Assembly: GCA_948847595.1 (NCBI GenBank)
Contig: CAQOGY010000002.1
Location: 310,001 to 374,000, forward strand
Reading direction: 5' to 3'
Length of the DNA: 64,000 nt
Source: an uncultured Bacteroides sp.
GTDB lineage: Bacteria > Bacteroidota > Bacteroidia > Bacteroidales > Bacteroidaceae
Shown: positions 17,121-26,757 of the stretch, in pieces
Position numbering within the stretch: the first letter of the stretch is position 1
Layout of the letters: each line of letters begins with the position of its first letter
Translations under genes and position numbers: made by a program
Notes under the pieces: model-generated
Seen by the model: only the letters and a program-made list of their open reading frames with translations
Databases searched by the model: none
Told to the model about the DNA's origin: nothing

Positions 17121-18167
17121 ATGAAAAAGCTCCTCTCCTCAGACCGAATCAAAGCCGAAGCACTACGCCTCGGCTTTTCCGCCTGTGGACTGGCGCCTGC
17201 CGAAGCTGTGGATGAAACTGTGGCTACCGCCTTCCGTCAATGGCTTGCGGACGGTTGCCAGGCAGAGATGGCGTATATGCAGAATTATGAGGATAAACGG
17301 CTCGATCCACGCTTGTTGGTGGAAGGGGCACGTACGGTGATCAGCGTTGCGCTAAACTATTATCCGGCAAAAAAACTTCCCGAAGGCGAGTATCAGATTG
17401 CATGGTATGCCTACGGGAAAGATTATCACGATGTGATGAAGGGGAAATTGAAGGAACTTTTTGAGTTTATAGAGAAAGAAGTTTCATTCTCCAAAGAAAC
17501 AGACAGTACTATCGCCTCAACAAACCATATCGGCACATATACTGAAAACTACGCCTCAGCACCCCAAGCCCCAGTATCCCAAACCTCCGCTTCTCCACTT
17601 CAAGGCCGCATATTCTGTGATACCGCTCCCATACTCGAACGTTATTGGGCATGGCGTACCGGCCTGGGATGGATAGGAAAGAATACACAACTCATCATTC
17701 CTCACGCCGGCTCCTGCTTCTTCTTAGGAGAAATCATACTTGATAGGGAAGCTGACAATTATGACTCTCCACAACGAAATCAATGCGGTTCGTGTACACG
17801 TTGCCTGGATACCTGCCCGACAAAAGCGCTGGAAGCTCCTTTCAGGCTCAATTCCGAGAGATGTCTTTCTTATCTTACCATTGAGTATCGTGGCGAACTT
17901 TCGCTCAATGTAGGCAAAAAAATGGGCAACAAGATATATGGCTGTGACGAATGTCTGAAAGCTTGCCCTTGGAATCGCTTTGCCACTCCTTGCCGGACAG
18001 CCGAATTTCAACCGTCTCCTTCTTTGCTAAGTATGAAGAAGGATGATTGGCATTCGCTGAGTGAAGAGCAATATAAAACCATTTTCAAAGGTAGCGCAGT
18101 GAAAAGGGCTAAGTATAGTGGATTAATGCGTAATATTCAAGCCATCCATTTATGCAAAAACTCATGA
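17121..18167 (+). CDS. queG: Epoxyqueuosine reductase
   Basis: Last step of queuosine synthesis: reduces epoxyqueuosine at tRNA position 34 using cobalamin and two 4Fe-4S clusters. Visible: N-terminal RIKAEALRLGFSACGLAPAE, CDTAPILERYWAWRTGLGWIGKNTQLI, first cluster CGSCTRCLDTCPTKAL and second cluster CDECLKACPWN. About 35 extra, Ser/Thr/Ala/Pro-rich residues (17490-17610) lie before the TAPILER segment and look like a low-complexity insert. queA, an earlier step of the same pathway, is also in this window (56488-57546). It converges on the BACON gene across a bidirectional terminator. Confidence 0.95.
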   Translation: MKKLLSSDRIKAEALRLGFSACGLAPAEAVDETVATAFRQWLADGCQAEMAYMQNYEDKRLDPRLLVEGARTVISVALNYYPAKKLPEGEYQIAWYAYGKDYHDVMKGKLKELFEFIEKEVSFSKETDSTIASTNHIGTYTENYASAPQAPVSQTSASPLQGRIFCDTAPILERYWAWRTGLGWIGKNTQLIIPHAGSCFFLGEIILDREADNYDSPQRNQCGSCTRCLDTCPTKALEAPFRLNSERCLSYLTIEYRGELSLNVGKKMGNKIYGCDECLKACPWNRFATPCRTAEFQPSPSLLSMKKDDWHSLSEEQYKTIFKGSAVKRAKYSGLMRNIQAIHLCKNS

Positions 18168-18222
18168 ATAGAATTCACTATCATTAAAATGAGTACAATT
18201 GAATCTGAAAATAAAAAACTAA

Positions 18223-18258
18223 TGAGACGATCTAAACTTAATAACTCAGATCGTCTCA
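18223..18258. terminator. Bidirectional terminator between queG and the minus-strand BACON gene
   Basis: Perfect 11-bp stem TGAGACGATCT (18223-18233) and AGATCGTCTCA (18248-18258) with a 14-nt loop, flanked by A-rich and AAAAATTAG tracts. It lies between convergent genes. Confidence 0.8.
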
Positions 18259-18338
18259 CCAAAAATTAGAGAGTTTTATTACAATTAACACATGTATTTC
18301 TTTCTAGTTCTTGAAATAAAAAGAAATACATCTATTGT

Positions 18339-19376
18339 TTATCGAAATAGCTGCATAATAGGAAATTCAATAGAGTTTCCTGTAAACGAATTATTAGATG
18401 GAGTCGCTGTTGTATATAATCCAAACATAAGATAGACATCTGTTACACAAGTTAATACAACACTTCCATCTTTTAACAGAACTGGCGCAATAGCCAAAGT
18501 CCTTCCTGAGTAATAATACGAGTTTTCATCAGCTCCCACCATTATTGCAAATAAACCTGACATTTTAAAGTTTTGAAGCTGCGGAATACGAATTAAAAAC
18601 ATCCCTTGACTATAAGTCATATTCAATACAATAGACGTACCTATAAAATTGACCATAGGCAAAGTTAATGTATACCCATCTTCATCACTACCAGTAATTG
18701 TAGGATTCGGGCTAAACCCATATACATTGTTCAAGCCCATTCCATACATATATGCAGCTCCGCCCCATTCACCAAGTAAATCAGATGCATTATATTGCAT
18801 AATCGTATATTTCGTTTCTCGCTCTCCGGTCTTGACTACTACAGAAGTAGCACGAATTAGTCCAGTCTCATTCTTTTTCACTATAAAATTAAAACCTTCA
18901 TCTGTTAATTCGTAAGAAAGCCATTCGTTAACTGCTTCAGGAATGTGAATCTCAATTGGCAAACTACTCGACATTACAACCGAAAGCTCCCCCGCTTCAT
19001 TGTCAATACGAAATTCCGTATCATCTTTATTATATTTCCAAATAGCTCCTTCCTGCAATATGGTTGCTTGCTGCGTGCTCACACCGTCAGTTAAAACGAT
19101 TTGTGTACTACGTCCCGGGTAACCCGTATTAACATCTACAGAAATGGTAACTTTACTATCTGTAACTTCCGTCACTTGACACCAATCGACATTCACTTTA
19201 GCTGTGACAGGTCCAGTTGCCGCAAATTCAACAGTTCCGGTACCACCACTAGCTTTCATATCCAAATCTGATTTTAGAATTGTCAGTTTTACAGGAGTAG
19301 CATCATCGTCAGAAGAACATCCTGCAACAAAAAATAAGCAGAATATTATTAAGTATAAATTCAGTATATTTTTCAT
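18339..19376 (-). CDS. BACON-domain lipoprotein (fifth gene of the silent SusCD operon)
   Basis: 345-residue predicted surface lipoprotein: MKNILNLYLIIFCLFFVAGCSSDDD with lipobox VAGC. Residues about 35-110 match a BACON beta-sandwich (NVDWCQVTEV, GRSTQIVLTDG, QQATILQEG) and a second such domain seems to follow. BACON domains occur on glycan-active and mucin-associated Bacteroides proteins; binding here is inference. It is the counterpart of the plus-strand gene at 33847-34881. In the DNA orientation seen here the operon has no promoter or SusC start, so it is predicted to be off. Confidence 0.82.
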   Translation of the reverse strand: MKNILNLYLIIFCLFFVAGCSSDDDATPVKLTILKSDLDMKASGGTGTVEFAATGPVTAKVNVDWCQVTEVTDSKVTISVDVNTGYPGRSTQIVLTDGVSTQQATILQEGAIWKYNKDDTEFRIDNEAGELSVVMSSSLPIEIHIPEAVNEWLSYELTDEGFNFIVKKNETGLIRATSVVVKTGERETKYTIMQYNASDLLGEWGGAAYMYGMGLNNVYGFSPNPTITGSDEDGYTLTLPMVNFIGTSIVLNMTYSQGMFLIRIPQLQNFKMSGLFAIMVGADENSYYYSGRTLAIAPVLLKDGSVVLTCVTDVYLMFGLYTTATPSNNSFTGNSIEFPIMQLFR

Positions 19377-19391
19377 AATCTAGTTTTTTAT

Positions 19392-20732
19392 TTATTCCTC
19401 AACTTTCATAAAGCTCATATATTCATAAATACAAGCTACACCTTGAACAAAGGCAGCTTCACCATAGTCAGGTGAGGAATATCGATCAAATATCAAATTA
19501 TCTGCTTTTCCTTTTCCTGACATTTGCTGGAATATTCCATCATCCTCAAACGTAAATCCGAAAGGTGCTTGCTGCACAACTGCTACTAAACCAAACATAA
19601 CACCTAATTGATAACTTACATATGTAGGATAGAAAGATCCCCAGGCCGAGTTAGAAGTAGTACACCCTAAATAATATCCTGACAGAAGACCTACCTGTTG
19701 AGTCTTAAAGGCCATAGTTCCCTCAGCCTTATCATATGTTAGTAATAAATCTCCAATCAATCCTTTAAGCTTATAACTCTTATCTGCGATATCTTCCACA
19801 ATAGATATAGGTAATTCAACACTTTCGGATTTTCCATTCTGGTATCTTTCACACGTTAAGAGATAATTACCAAGATAATCATCATACTTAATATACCCTT
19901 CAGGATAAACACCTTTCACCACGACATTTTTCACTCCTTCATCTACACAGGTAAAAGACTCTATAGTAGAATCCCATTTAAAATTTTGTACAGTTACACC
20001 TGCCAATAATACGGGCTCTCGAAAACGAATACCATCAGTAGTAAACAAAAAAGGCTCCTGTTTCTGAGCAATATTGCCATTCTCATCGTTATAAGCTATG
20101 ACAAAAGTATAATAACTTTGCTGCATTACCCCAGCCAGATGTCCGTCAACCAACAATTGATATTTATTAAAAAAAGCGTCCTCCTCGACCTTATTCACAG
20201 AGTTTATATATGCCTCCCAGTTCAAATCATCCGGAAGCGCATACATTACTATCGTATTTCCATACTTTTTGCCCTGCATTACAATTTTCTCGGCTGAAGC
20301 TTCTTTTATAATAAACTCATAATCTCCTTGCAGGTTGGCATTCGGGTTGGAACCTCCGCCTTGTGGCTTGGCATATGCATGAATAAAAGCATTATAAGTG
20401 TCGAATGTAAGCATAGTAGCTTCCTCCGATACAACCTTATAAAGAGAGGAAATAGTCTCATCGCCTTCATATCCTTGAGATGCCATTGTAACTCGCTGAC
20501 CATCAAACTTGCACAGAAGAGTTATGCCTCCCAAAGCATAGTCCTGACCTATGTAATATTCCATTCTCCAACCATTAGACGCCGATTCTAATAGCTCACT
20601 ATATTGCTTCACTTCCTCTGTTGCACGATTCGCTGAAGAATCATCAAAATAATCCTCTTCCTGGAAAAGACAGGATTGCAAACCAAAGCATACAAGAGCC
20701 ATCAACAAATAAATCATTATATTCTTTTTCAT
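19392..20732 (-). CDS. DUF4302-family lipoprotein (silent operon)
   Basis: 446 residues, start MKKNIMIYLLMALVCFGLQSC with lipobox LQSC. The N-terminal pattern (FDDSSANRATEEVKQYSELLESASNGWRMEYY split across the conserved region) matches DUF4302 proteins that accompany SusC/SusD pairs. The counterpart on the plus strand (32573-33829) shares the same opening (CLFNEDDIFDESSAQRA) and layout. The function of the family is unknown. It lies 12 bp after the peptidase gene and 15 bp before the BACON gene, one operon. Confidence 0.82.
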   Translation of the reverse strand: MKKNIMIYLLMALVCFGLQSCLFQEEDYFDDSSANRATEEVKQYSELLESASNGWRMEYYIGQDYALGGITLLCKFDGQRVTMASQGYEGDETISSLYKVVSEEATMLTFDTYNAFIHAYAKPQGGGSNPNANLQGDYEFIIKEASAEKIVMQGKKYGNTIVMYALPDDLNWEAYINSVNKVEEDAFFNKYQLLVDGHLAGVMQQSYYTFVIAYNDENGNIAQKQEPFLFTTDGIRFREPVLLAGVTVQNFKWDSTIESFTCVDEGVKNVVVKGVYPEGYIKYDDYLGNYLLTCERYQNGKSESVELPISIVEDIADKSYKLKGLIGDLLLTYDKAEGTMAFKTQQVGLLSGYYLGCTTSNSAWGSFYPTYVSYQLGVMFGLVAVVQQAPFGFTFEDDGIFQQMSGKGKADNLIFDRYSSPDYGEAAFVQGVACIYEYMSFMKVEE

Positions 20733-20744
20733 AATCTTCCTGTT

Positions 20745-21659
20745 TTATTCAATAGTACTTAAATCCAGCTCCGGAATTTCTTGCTGACGCCTTAGCACGA
20801 TCTCACGCAAATCATCTAAATTAATGCCCCAAGTTTCAAGCATATAATTGTATACAATAGTAAACTTCTGATTAATAATAGCCGCTCCGGCAGTTCCAGC
20901 AACCTTCAGCATATTATCCCAGTAAGCCTGATCGTGAGTAACATACATGGCGATATTCTCTACAAAATCTTCTCTTGCCTCACTCATCGCATATGCCGTC
21001 ACAAATCCTTCCGGCCACGCATCCGCATCCTCTCGCAAATATGAATTTCCATTTTCAGCAACATAAAAATACCAGTCGGAACCAACATATTTTCCTTCGG
21101 TAATGCGATCAAACGATGGGTCATAATTACGCTTCTGATGCAGGATATGTGCAAATTCATGGTGCATCGTCTTAAAGTAATACTCATTCAAAACTTCGAT
21201 ATCGACATTCTCAAAGTCCAGACTGTTCACTTCGTACAATGTTATCTTCTTTCCTCCCTCGGCAGTACCCAACACCTTCGTACCACTGCTATCATAAGCC
21301 GGAGAACCTATCAAGTGAAAAGTTTTTGGCACATAAGACCGAAGAAAAGCCGGTCCGGCAAGTTCAGTATATGCCTCCATCCATACATGCTTGATAATCT
21401 TGGCCAAAGCAACCGATTTATCGTAATCCGCCGGTACCAGATTATATTTGTGATCACTTTCAATATCCTGCATACGATACTTAAAATCAACGTTATACGG
21501 ATATGTATAATTAGCAAGCAACCATTCATCAAAACCATTATGTTCCACTGGTTCTGTTGAAAAAATACTATGCTTGGTGTCAATATCATCGCCATTATTA
21601 CAGGCTCCCCAAAGAATGGGCAAAACAGCCGTTAGTATATAAATATAATATTTCTTCAT
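20745..21659 (-). CDS. Putative zinc-binding metallopeptidase lipoprotein (silent operon)
   Basis: 304 residues; signal and lipobox in MKKYYIYILTAVLPILWGACNNGDDID. The metalloprotease motif HEFAHILHQ (HExxH) is intact, with a downstream acidic region (SEAREDFVENIAMYVT) that may supply the third ligand, as in the PF15890-type families found in Bacteroides SusCD operons. It is predicted to sit at the cell surface and trim or degrade host or dietary glycoproteins; this is inference. The plus-strand counterpart at 31682-32560 has HEFTHILNQ. Confidence 0.85.
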   Translation of the reverse strand: MKKYYIYILTAVLPILWGACNNGDDIDTKHSIFSTEPVEHNGFDEWLLANYTYPYNVDFKYRMQDIESDHKYNLVPADYDKSVALAKIIKHVWMEAYTELAGPAFLRSYVPKTFHLIGSPAYDSSGTKVLGTAEGGKKITLYEVNSLDFENVDIEVLNEYYFKTMHHEFAHILHQKRNYDPSFDRITEGKYVGSDWYFYVAENGNSYLREDADAWPEGFVTAYAMSEAREDFVENIAMYVTHDQAYWDNMLKVAGTAGAAIINQKFTIVYNYMLETWGINLDDLREIVLRRQQEIPELDLSTIE

Positions 21660-21673
21660 ATTATTTCCTCCTT

Positions 21674-23227
21674 TTAATTTTCAGTACGTGGATTGGGTTG
21701 CATTCCTGCCAGAACTACACTCTTAGGAATTTGCATAGCACGTCTTGCGTCATTTACCGGCATTTCATCTGTTACGACTATATTGTTATTAGCAATAGAA
21801 CGGCGATAGATAACAATTCCATAACGTTTAATATCCGGCCAGCGCAGACCTTCATGCAAAGTAGCAATACGTCTCATATGCAGAATGCAGTGAATAAAGT
21901 TCTCCTGTATACCTGATTCAATAGTAAAATCAGGCTGAAGCTTTTTCTTGGGAGTCGGATTTTGTGTCGGATTGTAATAATCCATCTTATCATAATACTC
22001 ATTTATCATCTCCGGAGTTAAAGTTTGCTTATTAGAAGTATATGCTTTCTCCCATGTAGTAAGATCTGCAGCAGCCATTGGATAGTTCTTTTTCAGCGTA
22101 TAAGCCTCAGCCCTGCAAAGCAAAGTCTCGTCTGTAGAGAAAATCACAGGCATATAATACAGGTAGTCACCAGCATAATAACCGCCCTTTCTCAACATAC
22201 TGCATTCATAGCCCGATGTTGTAAAAGGCTGCATATACATGCGGTCAGGGATACCCCATAATCCGGAAGAACGTGATGTTTCGTAAGAAGCAATTAACTT
22301 ATTATGTAGATAACGTTTTCCTGTCATGTAATTACTCAGAATAATACCCCAGTTAGATACGGTACTACCTATCAACAAGTTAGCCTTACTTGTAGAAGCA
22401 ATATATGCGTCGGGCTGTACATTATCATTAGCAGAGAGTTTTCCCAACGCTTCCCAATCCCGTAATTCGGCAGCAGGATCACTTCCCAACACACGATCTG
22501 CATATTTTATCACCTCATCACAATTAGAAAAGTCAGGCTTCATATAATAAAGATAGAAACGTGCAGCAAAAGCATATGCAGCTTTCCTTGTGAAATGATA
22601 TTTCGGCACAGAATAACTATCATCGGAAATAAGAGCCATACCATCTAATAAGTCCTTCTCAATCTTCTCATAAGTCTCCTGCAAAGTACCCCGCCCGTAT
22701 TGTGGTTGCACAGTTGTTTCAACTTTAGTCATATAAGGAATACCTAATTCCTGTGATGCATGAGTATTATAAGCATTACAAAAAATATTTGCTAATACAA
22801 AATGATTGTACGCCCGACAAACAAGAGCCTCTCCTCGCTGCGGCATCAACGATTCCGGATTTCCCCGTTTCTCAATCTCTTCCAAAGCCATGTTAGCAGA
22901 AGCAATAGCTATATAATGGGTTTCCCAAAGATTTGTAGGTGTATCCTGATATTCTTCCTGGGTATCTTTCCAGTTATAGCACTCTTCCTCAGATAACTTA
23001 TAATAAGAATATCTGGCACTGTTATCGTCGGTATTATCACTATAAAGTTCAAACAGTTCATTCGCAGATCCTTCCGGATAAGCAGAAACAAGCATTTTAG
23101 CTATTTTTTGCTCAGAATTCAGCTCCGTCCGGTTATCTGGTAATTCGTCGAGAAAATCATTACAAGAGCTACCGACAATAGCAAGCGTTGCGATGAACAA
23201 TGGAATATATAATTGATTTCGTCTCAT
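21674..23227 (-). CDS. SusD/RagB-family nutrient-binding lipoprotein (silent operon)
   Basis: Surface lipoprotein that caps its SusC partner and binds substrate. The start is placed at 23227 (MRRNQLYIPLFIATLAIVGSSCND, lipobox GSSC). SusD hallmarks: FLDELPDNRTEL, TPR-like helices (EALVCRAYNHFVLANIFC), LCRAEAYTLKKNYPMAAADL, and the C-terminal RIATLHEGLRWPDIKRYGI. It starts 35 bp after the SusC stop. The counterpart at 30109-31668 is similar along its length but differs clearly in the middle, where ligand-binding residues usually lie. Confidence 0.93.
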   Translation of the reverse strand: MRRNQLYIPLFIATLAIVGSSCNDFLDELPDNRTELNSEQKIAKMLVSAYPEGSANELFELYSDNTDDNSARYSYYKLSEEECYNWKDTQEEYQDTPTNLWETHYIAIASANMALEEIEKRGNPESLMPQRGEALVCRAYNHFVLANIFCNAYNTHASQELGIPYMTKVETTVQPQYGRGTLQETYEKIEKDLLDGMALISDDSYSVPKYHFTRKAAYAFAARFYLYYMKPDFSNCDEVIKYADRVLGSDPAAELRDWEALGKLSANDNVQPDAYIASTSKANLLIGSTVSNWGIILSNYMTGKRYLHNKLIASYETSRSSGLWGIPDRMYMQPFTTSGYECSMLRKGGYYAGDYLYYMPVIFSTDETLLCRAEAYTLKKNYPMAAADLTTWEKAYTSNKQTLTPEMINEYYDKMDYYNPTQNPTPKKKLQPDFTIESGIQENFIHCILHMRRIATLHEGLRWPDIKRYGIVIYRRSIANNNIVVTDEMPVNDARRAMQIPKSVVLAGMQPNPRTEN

Positions 23228-23261
23228 CTTTAATCTTTTTTTTATTATTAAAATCATTCTC

Positions 23262-26200
23262 TTACAATCCTAAACGCAGAGTTAATGTAAACTGACGTGG
23301 CACCGGTGAAGCTACACCACCAGTATTAAAGAATTCAGGATCTTGACCATTCAATTTCTTATCTGCATAAATAAGGAATAAATTAGTTGCCTGTAACTTC
23401 AAAGAAAGATTGGAAATCTTCGCAGCAGAAATCCAGCTCTTAGGAAACTCATAAGAAAGTGAGATTTCTTTCATACGGATAAAATCACCTTTTGCAATTC
23501 GCTCTGTAGAATAATTGTAAGCATTGTAAGCTTTATACAATGTTCGGTTTGCTTCATATTGCGGATTACTCAAGATTGCAGGAATATTAGTCTTTGCCTC
23601 ATCCCCAGAAAGCGTCCAACGATTCTTGAATTCACGAGGCATAGCACTCAAATCGGAATATTTATAATTAAAATATGGATTCAAACGAACAACATTACCA
23701 AATGAATAAGTCATGAATACATTGAGTTTAAACCCTTTATATGCAAAAACGTTACCGAAACTACCAGTTATTGTAGGATCTGTCGGACCTTCATATTTCA
23801 AATAATCTAACTTCTCACGTTCCTGGAAATTAATATCAGTCGATGTTATATTTCCATTGATATCGAACATAGGAATACCTTTTTCATCCAAACCTGCAAA
23901 AGGAATGGAGAAAAGCCCGCGCACAGGATATCCTTCACGTGCAAATCCATTTCCCGAAACAAGTTCCATCATACGAGTACGTCCTCGCAAATCAGTAACT
24001 TCATTCTTAGCATGAGAAAAAATAAAATCAGAATTCCATGAGAAGTCTTTTGTTTTAATATTGCTGGTTGAAAGGGTAAATTCAATACCATGTGACTTCA
24101 TTGTAGCTACATTGGCATATTTATAAATAGTACCTCCCACTCCTTGTGTTGGAATCAACCCAATCAGGTCATAGTTATTGCGCGTGTACCAGTCAGCTGA
24201 AAGATTAATGCGATTATTAATAAAACCTACATCCACTCCTATATTCAATTCATGCTTCTTTTCATACGTTAATTCACTATTTTCCAAATCCACTATATGA
24301 AGACCCGTTTCTTGAATATCAGTGAAAGGACGATAAGGTGAATAACTCTTAATAATAGCTTGTGAATTTGTTACATCAGCCGGACCACGATCAGCTGTCA
24401 ATGAGTAAGATGCCTTAAATGTCAAATTTGAAAGCGTTGGTTGAAGTGATTGGAAGAATTTCTCTTCATGAACATTCCACGCTGCAGAAAGATTCCACGT
24501 TGGCAGCCAACGAGCAGAACGGCTACGTCCCATTCTATTAGTTCCTTCATAGCGGAAAGTACCATTCAACGTATAACGCCCGTCATACGAATAAGTAACA
24601 TTTGCAAATGTAGCTACACTACGATATCTAGTATGCCCCATAGAATAATACTTTTCTCCAGTCTCAATACCTTTCTTAAAGTACTGATAAACATATGATG
24701 GAATCTCACCCATAGAATATTGCATACCCCATCCTTGGAATGAAGAGTTAGAGCGTTGAAGATCATTTACTTCCATTCCTGCAAAAAGATTAGTTATATG
24801 CTTTTCTGCAAATAGATGATTCCATGATACAGTACCACGGAAATCCAGTCCCAACATCTTACGATCTTGACGCTGATAAATACCTCCTTCAGGAAGAATC
24901 GAAATAGGTAATGCATATGGGTTATCTGGATTCTTATACAACCAGTCGTTTTCATCACGAATAGTAGCATCGTCCAACCCCGTACGATAAGCAATTGCTT
25001 GATTAGAATCATCCATTATATTATGTTCTTGTGATGATGATTGATAACGCACAGCACCCAGCGCACTGACTTCTAGGCCCTGCAACACCTTCCATTTCAA
25101 CTCCCCCTGGAACTTTACATCAACAACATTCAACTCAATAAAATTATTGTCCAATTCACGGAGAATATTAAATGGAGCATAATTAGCCACATAATCTGTA
25201 TTAGGATCTAATGTACGTGAAGTATTCAGTGCGTATGAATAGGGGTTGATATCAAAATCACGTGTAACCTGACCTGCCGCAACGTCCAATGATGAGTTCA
25301 TGGTACCTGGTGCATTCTGTTTACGGTAAGAAGCACTTGATATCAAGTTTATGCTTAGGTTCTTTAAGATATTATAAGTCGTATTCAAATTGGCTGTATA
25401 ACGTTTCACTTCACTCTGCTTATACCATCCCGGATCAAGCATGGCACTCAATGACGCATAAAAAGATGATTTATCAGAACCTGAAGTAATACTTACAGAG
25501 TGATTCTGTGAAATATTATTTGAGAATAATACATCAAACCAGTCGGTATTACGCATTTCGGCTTCGGTCAAATAAGCATTACGTGCTTCTAAAGTATTCA
25601 TCAGCCCAAATTGACCATTCGTTTCATTAAACTGGTCGATCAGTTTATACATACGTCCGTACACACCTGAATTCTTTGCACGAAATAAATCAGCACTATT
25701 CAACCAACCTTTTTGCTCCAATTCTTTATATATTCCCATTTGCTCCTGAGAATTCATAATATTAAACTCTTTGTATGAGGGCACCATACGCGTAGTAAAC
25801 TCACCCGTATAATTAATTTTGCTGACTCCAGCTTTACCTTTCTTTGTAGTAACAACGATTACACCTGCCATTGCACGTGCACCATAGATTGAGGTTGCTG
25901 AACCGTCTTTCAAAATCTGAAAGCTCTCAATATCATCGGAATTTAAACCAGCAATAGCCGAACTAATCAGAGTTTCAGCATCACCAGAAGATAAATCATC
26001 AGGTCCCACATCAATAGCATCTTCCATAATAACTCCATCCACCACCCATAATGGTTTGGAGCTACCATAAATGGAGGTAGCACCACGTACACGAATTTTA
26101 GGAGCAGTACCAAACGTACCGGATACGTTCTGGACTGACACACCCGCAGCACGGCCTTCAAGTCCACGGCTAATATCAGGGAGACCATCCAATTTTACAT

Positions 26201-26388
26201 TATCAGCTGTTAATTGTTGAGTTGCACCAGTAAAAAGGCGTTTGTCCATTTTTTGCATGCCGGTTACCACTACTTCCTCCAGAACTTCTGCATCTGGTTT
26301 CATCAGAATTCTTATCGTTCCTGCTTTTATGGGGACCTCCTGAGTTTTCAATCCAATATAGCTAATCTTCAAAGTTCTAGCAGAACTT
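23262..26388 (-). CDS. SusC/RagA TonB-linked outer-membrane protein, 5'-less silent copy
   Basis: TonB-dependent transporter barrel whose reading frame lacks a start. The frame opens after an in-frame TAA (26408-26406) and reads through AAGTTCTGCTAGAACTT into SSARTLKISYIGLKTQE; the signal peptide and the first about 70 residues present in the plus-strand copy (26758-30090) are missing. The rest is intact: TonB-box/plug region (EVVVTGMQ, VRGATSIYGSSKPLWVVDGV), barrel, and C-terminal PRQFTLTLRLGL. It is not a decayed gene: inversion of 26368-26981 would attach promoter and N-terminus in frame. The TTG at 26372 is a nominal start only. Confidence 0.9.
26368..26388 (-). repeat. Left inversion site
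   Basis: 21 bp identical, in reverse orientation, to 26961-26981. The 17-bp core has 7-bp arms around a 3-bp centre, the layout expected of a site-specific recombinase crossover site. Homology with the other site stops exactly at the core on the inner side. Confidence 0.85.
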
Positions 26389-26579
26389 ATTTTATTTTCT
26401 CTTTTTTACGTAACACATAATTGTATCATATTCTCCTATAACCTATTTTCATACTAATTATTTATATCTAATATAATTTTTATATTATTCAAGGCTTAAT
26501 TAAAGATAAAAAGGAACTATTTAGATGACATAATGATTATTTAAACAAGGCTAAATTTACACATGCTGACAGAAATATG

Positions 26580-26630
26580 ACATTATGATAGTTTGATGAT
26601 ATATATTTATCATCATAACTATCATAATGT
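26580..26630. repeat. Long imperfect palindrome upstream of the switch promoter
   Basis: The left arm (26580-26600) and right arm (26609-26630) are reverse complements over 21 bp with one extra base, around the 8-nt centre ATATATTT. It lies about 40 bp upstream of the -33 box, inside the invertible segment. It could be an operator, a recombination enhancer or an insulating terminator. Confidence 0.75.
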
Positions 26631-26667
26631 ATTTACAATAGTTTTCAAATTTATTTTGAATAATTGT

Positions 26668-26697
26668 TTTGTATTTATAAATATGTGCTTATATTTG
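26668..26697 (+). promoter_or_regulatory. Promoter of the active SusCD operon
   Basis: TTTG at 26668-26671, 18 bp, then TATATTTG at 26690-26697, close to the Bacteroides consensus. It faces the plus-strand operon, with a predicted start near 26704 and a leader of about 54 nt before the ATG at 26758. It is the only promoter visible for either operon. Confidence 0.7.
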
Positions 26698-26757
26698 CAA
26701 AATAGCACTAAGCGAAAATAAGCGACTTACTAATTCTTATAATAATAAAGAGTGTTT

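Larger units (their letters stand above)
26389..26757. other. AT-rich non-coding part of the invertible segment
   Basis: No gene on either strand. It contains the stop codon in front of the silent susC frame, a strong dyad at 26580-26630 and the promoter at 26668-26697. Very AT-rich compared with the housekeeping genes of the window. Confidence 0.7.

Noticed and set aside
23262..26388. The minus-strand susC as an ordinary decayed pseudogene
   Set aside because: Its frame is intact for over 1000 codons, it ends exactly at the shared palindrome, and the missing N-terminus is present in the invertible segment in the right frame.
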